Source: Ancylomarina longa
GTDB lineage: Bacteria; Bacteroidota; Bacteroidia; Bacteroidales; Marinifilaceae
DNA length: 60,725 nt
Assembly (NCBI RefSeq): GCF_003996985.1
Contig: NZ_RJJX01000024.1
Span: 1-60,725 of the forward strand
Direction of reading: 5' to 3'
The notes beneath the pieces were generated by a model. It searched no databases. It saw only the letters and a program-made list of their open reading frames with translations, and was not told the DNA's origin. The position numbers and the translations under genes are program-made. The first letter of the stretch is position 1, and each line of letters opens with the position of its first letter. Of the stretch, positions 28,849-37,236 are shown in pieces.

Positions 28849-30162
28849 TTAATGATCTTTAAGAACTTTCATGATGGCTTTTGCCTTTAGCAAGCATTCC
28901 TCATACTCCTTTTCGGGATCGGATTGCATGGTAATTGCACCACCAACCATAAAAGATAAATACTGATTTTTCTGATTATAGAGAATGCTTCGGATCACCA
29001 CATTAAAATCAAAATTGCCATCGGGAGTAAAATAACCTACCGCTCCGGAATACAATCCCCGCTTTGTGCTTTCGTATTTCTCAATCAATTTCATGGCACG
29101 AACTTTTGGCGCTCCAGTCATCGAGCCCATCGGGAAACACGCTCGAATTGCCTCTATTCCCTGCACGCCCTCTTTTAATTCTGATACTACGGTAGAAATC
29201 ATTTGATGCACCTGCGGAAAAGTATAAATTCCGCAAAGTTCCTCCACCATCACCGATCCTTTGGCTGCTGTTTTCGATAGGTCATTGCGTACCAAATCCA
29301 CAATCATGATATTTTCCGCTCTTTCCTTCGGATCGGCAAACAAATTCTCTTTGATGAGCGTGTCCTCCTGCTCATCCACTCCGCGTTTTGCTGTTCCTTT
29401 AATAGGCTGCGAAATAATTTTTCTTCCAACTTTCTTGATAAATCGTTCGGGACTGGCCGAAAGCAAAAAGTGCTCCCCCATCTGATAATAACAAGAATAG
29501 GGAGTTGGCGACACCTGCATCAGCTTCCGATAGGTTTGCCGTGGCTGAATACTAGTTTTTTCGGCATAATATTCCTGACAGAAATTCACCTCATAAATAT
29601 CGCCTCTGCGGATATGTGCTTTCAGATCTCGCACTGATTGTAAATATTGCGATTTACTAATGCGACTCTTGATACCGGAAACATTTATCGCTTGCTCCTT
29701 ACTTACTTCAAGCTGCTGAATACTATTTACCAGATTTGTAATTTCTGATTCCGAAAATTCTTCGGAAGAAAAATGAACAGTCAGACTGTCTGCTTCCAGG
29801 AGAAATACCCAACGTGGACGAAAGAAATGCATGGCAGGAAAACCCAAAGCATCGAAGTTATCGGATTGCAATACCTCAATTTCATTCTTTAAATCGTAGC
29901 CCAGATATCCAAACCACCAATCTTTTGTCTGATAAATAGCTGCTTGCAAAGCCTCAAAACAATTCTGCTTTGGCTGTGCAATTTGCAAGGCATCAATACC
30001 GGCAATCCACTCATAAGTATTGTATTCTGCCTTGGAATTGGCCTTTGCATTCACCTCGTGACTATCCAATATACTCACGTACTCAAAACGCTTGCTCCAA
30101 AAAAGCAATTGCTCCTTAAATTGAATAGGATAGGATAGATGAAATGTAAGGCTTTTTCGCAT
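28849..30162 (-). CDS. pabB: Aminodeoxychorismate synthase component I
   Basis: 437 residues of the chorismate-utilising enzyme family. Makes 4-amino-4-deoxychorismate for folate. Blocks seen: RGDIYEVNFCQEYYAEK, HFLLSASPERFIKK, QPIKGTAKRGVDEQED, IMIVDLVRNDLSKTAAKGSV, GSMTGAPKVRAMKLIEKYE, YSGAVGYFTPDGNFDFNVVIRSI and the C-terminal VGGAITMQSDPEKEYEECLLKAKA. The PIKGTAKRG segment carries the lysine that distinguishes aminodeoxychorismate synthase from anthranilate synthase (PIAGT). The glutaminase partner and lyase are not adjacent. Confidence 0.92.
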   Translation of the reverse strand: MRKSLTFHLSYPIQFKEQLLFWSKRFEYVSILDSHEVNAKANSKAEYNTYEWIAGIDALQIAQPKQNCFEALQAAIYQTKDWWFGYLGYDLKNEIEVLQSDNFDALGFPAMHFFRPRWVFLLEADSLTVHFSSEEFSESEITNLVNSIQQLEVSKEQAINVSGIKSRISKSQYLQSVRDLKAHIRRGDIYEVNFCQEYYAEKTSIQPRQTYRKLMQVSPTPYSCYYQMGEHFLLSASPERFIKKVGRKIISQPIKGTAKRGVDEQEDTLIKENLFADPKERAENIMIVDLVRNDLSKTAAKGSVMVEELCGIYTFPQVHQMISTVVSELKEGVQGIEAIRACFPMGSMTGAPKVRAMKLIEKYESTKRGLYSGAVGYFTPDGNFDFNVVIRSILYNQKNQYLSFMVGGAITMQSDPEKEYEECLLKAKAIMKVLKDH

Positions 30163-30330
30163 GCCGCAAATTTAGAAAAAGATGCTTAGAATTGACCCAT
30201 AGATTTAGATTTCGTAAATTTAATAAGCCCCTCCCATTCAAAGAATAGAATAAGCATTCCTATTTTTTTAGTACTCCTGATAAATCATTTTTAAATAAAT
30301 ATTAGCACTCATCATCTAAAAACAAGAGTT

Positions 30331-31074
30331 ATGAATCTTCTGTCGACTATTAGCATCCTATTCGTCTTTTTCCTGTTAAGCGGGATCCGTATTATTTTTG
30401 AATACAAAAGAGCTTTAAAGTTTAGATTTGGTAAGTATATCAAGATATTGGAACCTGGTTTTAGATGGGTAATCCCCGTAGTGGAAACCATTAAAATTGT
30501 GGATATTCGTGTGATTACCATCAATATCGACTCTCAGGAAGTGATGACAGCAGATAATGTGCCTTGTAGAATAGACGGGGTAGTGTTTTTTAAAATCGAC
30601 AATCCCGAGAAGGCTGTTTTAGAGGTGGAAGAATATAAATTTGCCATCATGCAATTGGCCCAGGCTGCCTTGAGAGATGTGTGTGGAAAGGTGGAACTGG
30701 ATACGATACTATCAAAACGGGAAGAAATGGGCAAAAACATCAAAACGATTGTAGAAAGGGAAACAAAGGTATGGGGCATCATGATTATTGATGTGAAAAT
30801 TAAAGATATTCAATTGCCTGAAAACATGAGAAGAATGATGGCGAATCAGGCCGAAGCAGAAAGATCGAGAAGAGCAAGAATCATCCTTGCCCTTGCCGAG
30901 GAACAAGCTGCTGAAAACTTATTGGCAGCCGGTAAACTCATCGACAAATCGCCTTCAGCCATTAAATTAAGGCTTTATCAAACCCTGGCAAATATAGCTT
31001 CGGAAAAGAATTCGACTATTCTTTTCCCATTCCCCGAAGAGGTATTGCCGAGAAAAACCAAGGAAGAGGAATAA
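30331..31074 (+). CDS. Slipin-type SPFH/stomatin membrane protein
   Basis: 247 residues. One N-terminal membrane segment (about 4-20) precedes an SPFH/band-7 domain: ALKFRFGKYIKILEPGFRWV, the strand pair DSQEVMTADNVPCRIDGVVFFK, and a helical ending with RRMMANQAEAERSRRARIILA. Stomatin/slipin proteins form large membrane rings that organise lipid domains or associated proteases. No NfeD-like partner is adjacent, so it is a lone slipin. A hairpin follows the stop codon. Confidence 0.9.
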   Translation: MNLLSTISILFVFFLLSGIRIIFEYKRALKFRFGKYIKILEPGFRWVIPVVETIKIVDIRVITINIDSQEVMTADNVPCRIDGVVFFKIDNPEKAVLEVEEYKFAIMQLAQAALRDVCGKVELDTILSKREEMGKNIKTIVERETKVWGIMIIDVKIKDIQLPENMRRMMANQAEAERSRRARIILALAEEQAAENLLAAGKLIDKSPSAIKLRLYQTLANIASEKNSTILFPFPEEVLPRKTKEEE

Positions 31075-31118
31075 GCCGGGAATGGTATTCATGGCTTATT
31101 GATTTATTCCGGCTTTTT
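31073..31118 (+). terminator. Hairpin terminator after the slipin gene
   Basis: AAGCCGGGAAT at the stop codon pairs imperfectly with ATTCCGGCTT (31106-31115), followed by a T-rich run. Confidence 0.6.
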
Positions 31119-31203
31119 ATTTGTGTGGTGGGCTACCGACTAACATATGAAACGTTTGGCATCTTAAAGAACTAAAGTATCAAACCACTAAACCAATGAT
31201 TAA

Positions 31204-31557
31204 ATGCTATTTTGTTTGAGTATAGTATTATCTGCCAATGCTATGGTTCCCGAATTTGCTTTGGTTGTTGCCAAACTTAGCAATCAGGTTGACTTACGAG
31301 GTCAAAGTACTTTAAACAACTACATCAGGCGGATTGCCTTGTTTGTTCTGCACTTTAATCGCCTACCCGAACAGATCAGCGAGGATGAAATCAACGAATA
31401 TCTTGTGACTCTTACCAGAGATCCCAAATCGCCATCGCGCAGTAGTTTTAAACACATGGTGTATGGACTTCGGTATTATTATCGCTTATTGGGAATGAAT
31501 AAAAAAGCCATCGCTTTGCCATCCCTAAAACGAGAAATAAAAACGATTATTGACTAA
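31204..31557 (+). pseudogene. Truncated tyrosine recombinase of an IS91-type element
   Basis: Only the SAM-like N-terminal core-binding domain survives: LRGQSTLNNYIRRIALF, EQISEDEINEYLVTL, FKHMVYGLRYYYRLLGMNKK. The catalytic domain (R-H-R-Y) is lost. In Bacteroidota, IS91-family elements often carry such a recombinase before the HUH transposase. Here the reading runs directly into the C-terminal remains of that transposase, so an internal deletion has joined the two ends of the element. Not functional as a recombinase. Confidence 0.75.
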
Positions 31558-31837
31558 GTATAAAAACGAAACATCGCTTGAGCGCATCAAACGGCTCACA
31601 GGTTTTGATATTGCGAAATGCCCCAAATGCAAACACGGACGAATGCATATTATAGGGGAGCTCCCTCGAATACGTTCACCAGGTCGCCCTATTCGCCAAT
31701 TGATGAACGCCTTTTTTTACAATAATATGAATGATTTCGTTTCAAATCTTCATTTTCTTATGAAGACTGGATTTGTACGGACTAATCTCTCGATTTTCAT
31801 CGCTTTACAAACGGTACAGCCTGTTGAAAATCCATAA
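31550..31837 (+). pseudogene. C-terminal remnant of an IS91-family transposase
   Basis: About 95 codons overlapping the preceding fragment by 8 bp. SLERIKRLTGFDIAKCPKCKHGRM is characteristic of the C-terminal end of IS91-type HUH transposases in Bacteroidota (zinc-knuckle-like CPKC). The two-tyrosine/HUH catalytic domain is missing. The DNA following (to about 32010) matches 56645-56870, so this is one of two copies of the same element end. Confidence 0.75.
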
Positions 31838-32010
31838 ATTAGGAAGATTAATGCACCAGATTCACGTAAGCTCCCCCTCTGAAGACTTCAAAATACAAGA
31901 AAAATCGTCGGTAAAAGCATAGAAAATCCAAAGCAACACGGGATGTAGTTCAACATGTACTCATCGCTGGGTCTTGCAGACCGCTCATAGTTCTATTTAT
32001 TACCTACTGG
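31660..32010 (+). mobile_element. IS91-type element right end, copy 1
   Basis: Sequence from TCGAATACGTTCACCAGGTC through the closing TGCAGACCGCTCATAGTTC TATTTATTA is repeated with a few changes at 56654-56858. Copy 2 lacks about 130 bp between TTTACA and ACACGGGATG. The shared end, just after GTTCTATTTATTA, borders accessory genes in both places. IS91-like elements move by rolling-circle replication from one end and can carry neighbouring DNA. Confidence 0.7.
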
Positions 32011-32060
32011 CATTCCTTGTTTTCAGTCATTTTATCTTTCAAATTTGCTGCAATTTTCAT
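32003..32060 (-). pseudogene. 18-codon stub of a gene truncated by the IS91 end
   Basis: Starting from ATG at 32060 on the minus strand, 18 codons read MKIAANLKDKMTENKECQ before a stop made by the IS91 end. The ATG lies 11 bp from hairpin element copy I, in the same relation as that element has to the RecQ-like gene and to the SIR2-Argonaute gene. I read it as the remaining 5' end of another gene. Too short to identify. Confidence 0.4.
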
Positions 32061-32070
32061 TTCTTCCTGT

Positions 32071-32150
32071 GCGTTGGCAAGACATACTCTTTTGCAATTT
32101 TTGGTCGTAGCGTTGGCTCGTGTGAATTGCAAATATGTATGGCTTTCAGG
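32071..32150. repeat. Two-step hairpin element, copy I
   Basis: GCGTTGGCAAGA, stem 1 CATAC (32083-32087), TCTT, stem 2 TTGCAATT (32092-32099), 25-nt loop, AATTGCAA (32125-32132), ATAT, GTATG (32137-32141), then GCTTTCAGG. Same layout as the elements at 4754 and 36961. It lies between the 3' end of the coiled-coil gene and the truncated gene stub. Confidence 0.7.
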
Positions 32151-32155
32151 GCTGA

Positions 32156-32704
32156 CTATATTATTTTCATCCATATTAAAAGTGCTCCTAACCCACCAAT
32201 TCCAATTAATCCTAAAATCACAAACAGAAGTATTTTTATTACCTTATTTTGTTTGTCTTGTAAACTAAATCTTTGTTTTATTTCTTCAAGATTTTTACTG
32301 ATTTTCTTGTCAATAGTATCCAATCTTGTTGGAAAATCAACAGCTTCAAGTGTTTTTACAAGTCCGTTTGTTGCCTCAACAGTTTTTCTGTAGTTCTCCA
32401 ACAACCTTTTTGTTTCAACCAACTTTTCTCTGTTAGTTTGGTCAATCTGCGAACCTGTTGTTTCAAAATTTATTACACCTTCTTTTATTTGTAATTCAGT
32501 CTCCTTTTTTAATTGCTCTACCGATGTTTTATATAAATCAAATATCTTTTCAGTATATGTTGAATAATTATCCTGTACTTCTTTAAGTTCAGAAATAACA
32601 ACCTGAGCTGTTTTCTTCGTATCATCAATGTAATCCGTAACTTTTTTAAGTCTGGATAACTCTTTTTCAAGTAATGCTAATTGCTCATTAATTTGTTCTT
32701 TCAT
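32156..32704 (-). CDS. Coiled-coil protein with C-terminal membrane anchor
   Basis: 182 residues from the ATG at 32704 (a GTG six bases earlier is possible). Residues 1 to about 145 are a long coiled coil (INEQLALLEKELSRLKKV, TIDKKISKNLEEIKQR). The last 25 residues are a hydrophobic helix (VIKILLFVILGLIGIGGLGALLIWM). The start lies inside the 3' end of the RecQ-like gene (17-bp overlap, preceded by AGGTGAG), which means translational coupling. It is probably the membrane-tethered partner of the helicase. Family not recognised. Confidence 0.75.
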   Translation of the reverse strand: MKEQINEQLALLEKELSRLKKVTDYIDDTKKTAQVVISELKEVQDNYSTYTEKIFDLYKTSVEQLKKETELQIKEGVINFETTGSQIDQTNREKLVETKRLLENYRKTVEATNGLVKTLEAVDFPTRLDTIDKKISKNLEEIKQRFSLQDKQNKVIKILLFVILGLIGIGGLGALLIWMKII

Positions 32705-35700
32705 ACTCACCTATAAATTTAGTATTAAAATCTTCAATCCAATTTGTATGTAATTTATGATACAATATATCTTCAATTTCTGTAATGCTTACATTTAATT
32801 CTGTATCAAAATCAGATAGTTTTTCTTTGAAATAGTTAACTTTTTCAGTAACAGACAAAATATCTTCATTTTCAGTTTTGCTCAATTTGATAAAGCCATT
32901 AAAAAAATCTGTTTGAGCTTCTTTAATAAAATCTTCATTCTCCTTTTCGATAATAAATATTGTAAATGCTTTTAGAAGAATGAAAACGTAGTTATCAGGT
33001 CGTTGGACTAAAAGAACTGTTGATGCACCACGTAAATGTTTTAAATTATTAATCTCACCGCCACGGTCTTGTCTAACTAATTCCATATATTTTTTTACAA
33101 TTTCAAAATCTTCTTTCAATCCTTTTTCAGTATCAGAAGGTAAATATTCAGGACGAGCATACTTTGAATTCATATACAAATCAATGAATTCTTTAAACCT
33201 TTGGCTCCCATCTTCTTGAAGTCCAATTTTACAAGCTTCTTCCATTGCCTTAATTGCTTCTTTACGTTGTTCTGCAATTTCTTCATAGATAAACTTGATT
33301 AAAAAGCCAAGACCCTTTTGTATTTCCGAATTTCCTTTGTAGAATTCCAAACGCTGTAATCGTTCTTCTACTTTTTCGATGCTATTGTATTGTAATAAAT
33401 ATTTTTTTAGTTGCTTGGTGTAATGCCCTTTCCTTTTCCTGCTAATATGAGCAGAAATTGTATCAGATTTATAATCAATTGTATAATCATCTATTACACC
33501 TATTATTGAAAGTCTGTAAATGGCTTTGAAAGTATCTTGTTCTTCTCTAATTTGAAGAAAAAGACTTTTCAGCTTTGGTCTTATTTCAATAGGAATATTG
33601 AGTGATTGCCAATTATTAAACTTTGCATATTGTTTTTCAAGGTTAGTTATAAATGTGTCAATATCCTGACAGAATTTTTGTGCTTCATCAACCATTCTTT
33701 CAGAAATATCAATGCCCTTACTTTGTAAAAACATCGCAATTTGTTCCTTGGCATTATTTGCAAATGGAATTACAACTATAAATTCATCTGGTTTATCTGG
33801 GTTTCCAAGAAGTTTTTCTATACCATCTTGTTTTGATGTTTGTGTAAATTGGTTTAACCAATCAAATGCAGTTTGATTATCAGGTCTATTTGATTGAATG
33901 TAACCTTTAATGAAGTTAGCAATTTCGGCTGTTTGATGCGTTGCATCATTTCCCGAATAAAAAGGCAGATGCTCTTTATCAAGATAAATGCTTCCGTAAT
34001 TTGGATTTAAGTATAAAATTAAGCGTCCATTTTTATTCGTGTATGTTCTTAATTGTAAAATAGTTCCAAATTCTTCAATGATACTATCTTCTAACTGGTT
34101 TATTATTCGTTTTGTAGGAAACTTAATCTCTGTTAATAATTCCGCTAACAGTATTTTCTCTTTTGCAATTCCCTTAAAATTATTACGATGAAAACTTTGT
34201 AATAAATCTCTATCAATCGAAGTTTGGTAACTTTCTAATTCTTCTGTTATTTCGCCATTCTCTGTTACTTTTTGAACAATATCTTCCGTTTCAACTTCTT
34301 GCTGATTAAATAAAATAACACCTATTGCAATTTTTCTGTCACGTCCTGCACGTCCAGCTTCCTGATAATAACTTTCTATTGAACTCGGGTAATTAAAATG
34401 CATTACATATCTAATGTTAGGCTTGTCAATTCCCATTCCAAAAGCCTTAGTAGCAACTAACAAATCCATTTTATTCTGAATAAATTCAGACTGGCTTATT
34501 TCATTAGTTTCATCTCTTTCTTCTTCTCCATTACTTCCCATAAAAGTACCGACAGAAACACCACCAATATTTTGTGAAATATTTGATGCGTTATCCATAA
34601 CGCCAAAGTACCATTTTCTATGAGGGCAAAATACCAACCCTGCATTGTTTTCGTCACCTGTTTTATTGAAAAAGTTGTTTGTTATAAAATTATCAGGTAC
34701 AATGTTTAACCCAAAACTTAATGCTTCATTCACCACTTTTTCATTAGCCATAAAACTTTGGTAAGCTTTTGGAATTTCTGAGATCTCCGAAACTAATTTT
34801 GCTTGTTTAGCTTCTCCAAGTGCTTGTTTATTTTGAAATCCTAATCCTTGGTTAGAGTTAATATCTGCAACTACTTCTTTTATCTCAAATTGCAATTCTG
34901 GTCTATCCAGTTTTTCTAATCTAACAATTGCATTGTCATCTAATATTTTTAATTCTCTTTGAATGTCAGCCAAAACATCATACGATGCAGTTGCTGTTAG
35001 TGCAAAAAATGGAATGTCCTTTCCTGTATTTGTTTTGCAATAATTTCTTGCATTATCTCCTAAACGCAAATATGAAGTTCTAAAATCGTGTCCCCATTCA
35101 GACACACAATGTGCTTCGTCTATAATACAGTAACTGAAATAGTTTTTATTAAAATCACTTGTCTCAATAAGTTGTTTTCTAAAAGTATCGTCTTGAAGTC
35201 TTTCGGGTGAAATAAATGCAAATAAAGTTGTTGCATTATTTATTTTATCAATTGCAAGCTGGCGACCTTTTTGGGTTAATGATGAATTAATATAGACAGA
35301 ACAATCAATTTTATTTCTTAGTAAACCTTCATATTGGTCTTTCATTAAAGATTTAATTGGGTCAACAACAATTGCTAATCCCGGTTGCAGCAATACTGTT
35401 AATTGATAAGTCAAAGATTTACCAGAGCCTGTTGGTAAAAGACCAATAACGCTTTTTGTTTGAATTGCTCTATTAATAATTTCAACTTGTCCAGGTCTAA
35501 AACTGGTTTTTCTAAAAATATCTTGTACAAATATTTCTAAATATTTTACCTGATTTTCATTTTCAATAAATCTGTTCTCTTTTCTGCTCTTTTTTCCTAA
35601 TGCTTTGTATTTAATTAGTTCTGTCGTAAGAAATTTTCTGCTTGTTTGGGGTGAATGAGAAGAACGAATATTTACTTTTATATTAGCATTTATCGACTTA

Positions 35701-36938
35701 TCAATTGGCTGTAAAAAACTTCGTTGCAATATTGACAAATCAATGAATAAATCAAATTGTTTGCTTCTGTCAATAGGTTTTGTCCAACTTAAATCAACAT
35801 TCTTAAATTCATCAGTGTTCTCAACAAATAGGTTGATTTTTGGTAGATTGAAATTTTCTCCTTTTAGTTTTATAAGGTTTACTAATGTTGTTAAAAAATC
35901 ATCAATTGCCAATTTTGAACCTGTAATATCTCTTTCAATTACAGCAATATTCCATTCTTCTTTTGAAAGGTCTAATTGATTGCTTAAAAGTAAATTGATT
36001 ATTACTTTCTGAATACGTGCAATCGCAAATGGCACTAACAACAATTGCAATGCTGTCAGACCTTCCTCACTTTTGTATAGTGGTTTGGCATAGTTTAATT
36101 TTAGTAACTTAAAATAATCTTCATTTTCAAGTTCTTTAAAGAATTTAAGTTTATCTGAAATTTGATACCATTCTCTTGTTTTTATTCGGATTGCTCTTTT
36201 CCATTTTGCTTTCTCAGTGGCATTATCTCTGTTTTCATCAACTGTTTTTTGTACTTTTTCTTCGTGTTGGCTTCCGTCAACTTCAACTATTAAACCACGT
36301 TGATTGTGTATTTGATAAGGAAATTCAATTGAAAAATCAATCATTTGCTCATTAAAGAGATTGATTGAACCTGAAAGAAATTTATCAATTTCATCTTCTG
36401 TCGATGTTGAATATCTAAGAATGTTTTCTAATTCTCTTTGACTTTCAATTATTTGTGTCCAAAATGGATTTACTATATTAGGTAATTTATCATATAAAAA
36501 ATCTTCTTCAAATTCGCTTCCTAAATGATTTTCCCAAGTGTCAATTTTTAATTTATTGATTTGACTTAATGATATTCTTGGTTCAATAATGTGAATTGCT
36601 CTGAATAATTTTTCTCCAAAATCTTCTGGTATATCTAAATCATATTTTATTGAACCTATTTCAGACTGTTTTTTGTTTAATGTACCAATATTGAACGTAT
36701 TGAGGATTGTTTGTTCAAGGTGCAAACTTATCCTTGTTGGCAATCCCCTTGAAAGAATATTGTTTGCAACAAAAAGGATTTGTTCAGGATTTTGAATTTC
36801 ATTGGATATTGATGTTTGGATGTCAGTATCAAAAAACGAAAGTTGTTTTAATAGCCCATCAACTTTTTCTTTACCAAATGATTTTGATAAATATTCTTCA
36901 ATGCTATCTATTATATATCCTGCTTGTAATTGTTTCAT
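32688..36938 (-). CDS. RecQ-family helicase with N-terminal nuclease-like region
   Basis: 1416 residues from the ATG at 36938 (MKQLQAGY); the open frame extends upstream only through a TTG inside the hairpin element. The N-terminal half carries a DUF559/Vsr-like PD-(D/E)XK segment: HNQRGLIVEVDGSQHEEKVQ followed by AKWKRAIRIKT. Helicase motifs are TGSGKSLTYQL (I), DEAHCVSEWGHDFR (II plus the RecQ signature), ALTATAS (III), ATKAFGMGIDKPNIRYVMHF (V) and YYQEAGRAGRD (VI). About 470 residues of unassigned helical sequence follow. Housekeeping RecQ is about 600-700 residues with RQC/HRDC domains, which I do not see. Size, fused nuclease and membrane partner point to a phage-defence effector. The role is inferred. 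Confidence 0.85.
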   Translation of the reverse strand: MKQLQAGYIIDSIEEYLSKSFGKEKVDGLLKQLSFFDTDIQTSISNEIQNPEQILFVANNILSRGLPTRISLHLEQTILNTFNIGTLNKKQSEIGSIKYDLDIPEDFGEKLFRAIHIIEPRISLSQINKLKIDTWENHLGSEFEEDFLYDKLPNIVNPFWTQIIESQRELENILRYSTSTEDEIDKFLSGSINLFNEQMIDFSIEFPYQIHNQRGLIVEVDGSQHEEKVQKTVDENRDNATEKAKWKRAIRIKTREWYQISDKLKFFKELENEDYFKLLKLNYAKPLYKSEEGLTALQLLLVPFAIARIQKVIINLLLSNQLDLSKEEWNIAVIERDITGSKLAIDDFLTTLVNLIKLKGENFNLPKINLFVENTDEFKNVDLSWTKPIDRSKQFDLFIDLSILQRSFLQPIDKSINANIKVNIRSSHSPQTSRKFLTTELIKYKALGKKSRKENRFIENENQVKYLEIFVQDIFRKTSFRPGQVEIINRAIQTKSVIGLLPTGSGKSLTYQLTVLLQPGLAIVVDPIKSLMKDQYEGLLRNKIDCSVYINSSLTQKGRQLAIDKINNATTLFAFISPERLQDDTFRKQLIETSDFNKNYFSYCIIDEAHCVSEWGHDFRTSYLRLGDNARNYCKTNTGKDIPFFALTATASYDVLADIQRELKILDDNAIVRLEKLDRPELQFEIKEVVADINSNQGLGFQNKQALGEAKQAKLVSEISEIPKAYQSFMANEKVVNEALSFGLNIVPDNFITNNFFNKTGDENNAGLVFCPHRKWYFGVMDNASNISQNIGGVSVGTFMGSNGEEERDETNEISQSEFIQNKMDLLVATKAFGMGIDKPNIRYVMHFNYPSSIESYYQEAGRAGRDRKIAIGVILFNQQEVETEDIVQKVTENGEITEELESYQTSIDRDLLQSFHRNNFKGIAKEKILLAELLTEIKFPTKRIINQLEDSIIEEFGTILQLRTYTNKNGRLILYLNPNYGSIYLDKEHLPFYSGNDATHQTAEIANFIKGYIQSNRPDNQTAFDWLNQFTQTSKQDGIEKLLGNPDKPDEFIVVIPFANNAKEQIAMFLQSKGIDISERMVDEAQKFCQDIDTFITNLEKQYAKFNNWQSLNIPIEIRPKLKSLFLQIREEQDTFKAIYRLSIIGVIDDYTIDYKSDTISAHISRKRKGHYTKQLKKYLLQYNSIEKVEERLQRLEFYKGNSEIQKGLGFLIKFIYEEIAEQRKEAIKAMEEACKIGLQEDGSQRFKEFIDLYMNSKYARPEYLPSDTEKGLKEDFEIVKKYMELVRQDRGGEINNLKHLRGASTVLLVQRPDNYVFILLKAFTIFIIEKENEDFIKEAQTDFFNGFIKLSKTENEDILSVTEKVNYFKEKLSDFDTELNVSITEIEDILYHKLHTNWIEDFNTKFIGEYERTN

Positions 36939-36960
36939 AAAGTCCAACTGTCGATATTGA

Positions 36961-37049
36961 GCGTTGGCAAGAAATTGCTCTTTTGGTTTTTTTGCGTTTG
37001 CCAGTGTGGCGGCAAAAAACCAAATGTGCAATTTGTGCGGTGGCTTTCC
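36961..37049. repeat. Two-step hairpin element, copy II, upstream of the RecQ-like gene
   Basis: GCGTTGGCAAG, stem 1 AAATTGC (36972-36978), TCTT, stem 2 TTGGTTTTTTTGC (36983-36995), 16-nt loop, GCAAAAAACCAA (37012-37023, one base bulge), ATGT, GCAATTT (37028-37034), then GTGCGGTGGCTTTCC. It ends 23 bp before the RecQ-like start codon. Internal loops TCTT/ATGT and outer boxes match the other two copies, while the stems have compensatory differences. Confidence 0.8.
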
Positions 37050-37103
37050 ATTTCTTTATTTTCTTGTAGCAAATTTATCATTCTCGGTCTCTGTTTTGCT
37101 TGT

Positions 37104-37236
37104 GCCTAACGGTGGCAATATGAAATTTTGGGCATTTTTAAACCACAATCTTTCAATTTAAGATACCGTTTTTTTATTGCTAATTCGTTTATATTTACTA
37201 CTTTCTGCCCAATTTTTTATATTGCGTGTTGTAGCC
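37104..37236. repeat. Long imperfect palindrome, attC-like
   Basis: The left arm GCCTAACGGTGGCAATATG followed by AAATTTTGGGCA (37104-37134) is complementary, with small gaps, to TGCCCAATTTTTTATATTGC followed by GTGTTGTAGCC (37206-37236). The centre is an AT-rich ~70-nt loop. GCCTAAC and GTTGTAGCC at the two ends resemble the outer R boxes of integron attC sites (RYYYAAC ... GTTRRRY). The palindrome fills the gap between the RecQ-like unit and the rmuC-like unit. Confidence 0.6.

Noticed and set aside
31204-31837. Functional integrase able to move the cassettes
   Set aside because: Only the N-terminal domain survives, with no catalytic residues; it is an IS91-associated relic.
32688-36938. 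Housekeeping RecQ
   Set aside because: Twice the usual length, lacks recognisable RQC/HRDC domains and has a nuclease-like N-terminal region in a mobile setting.
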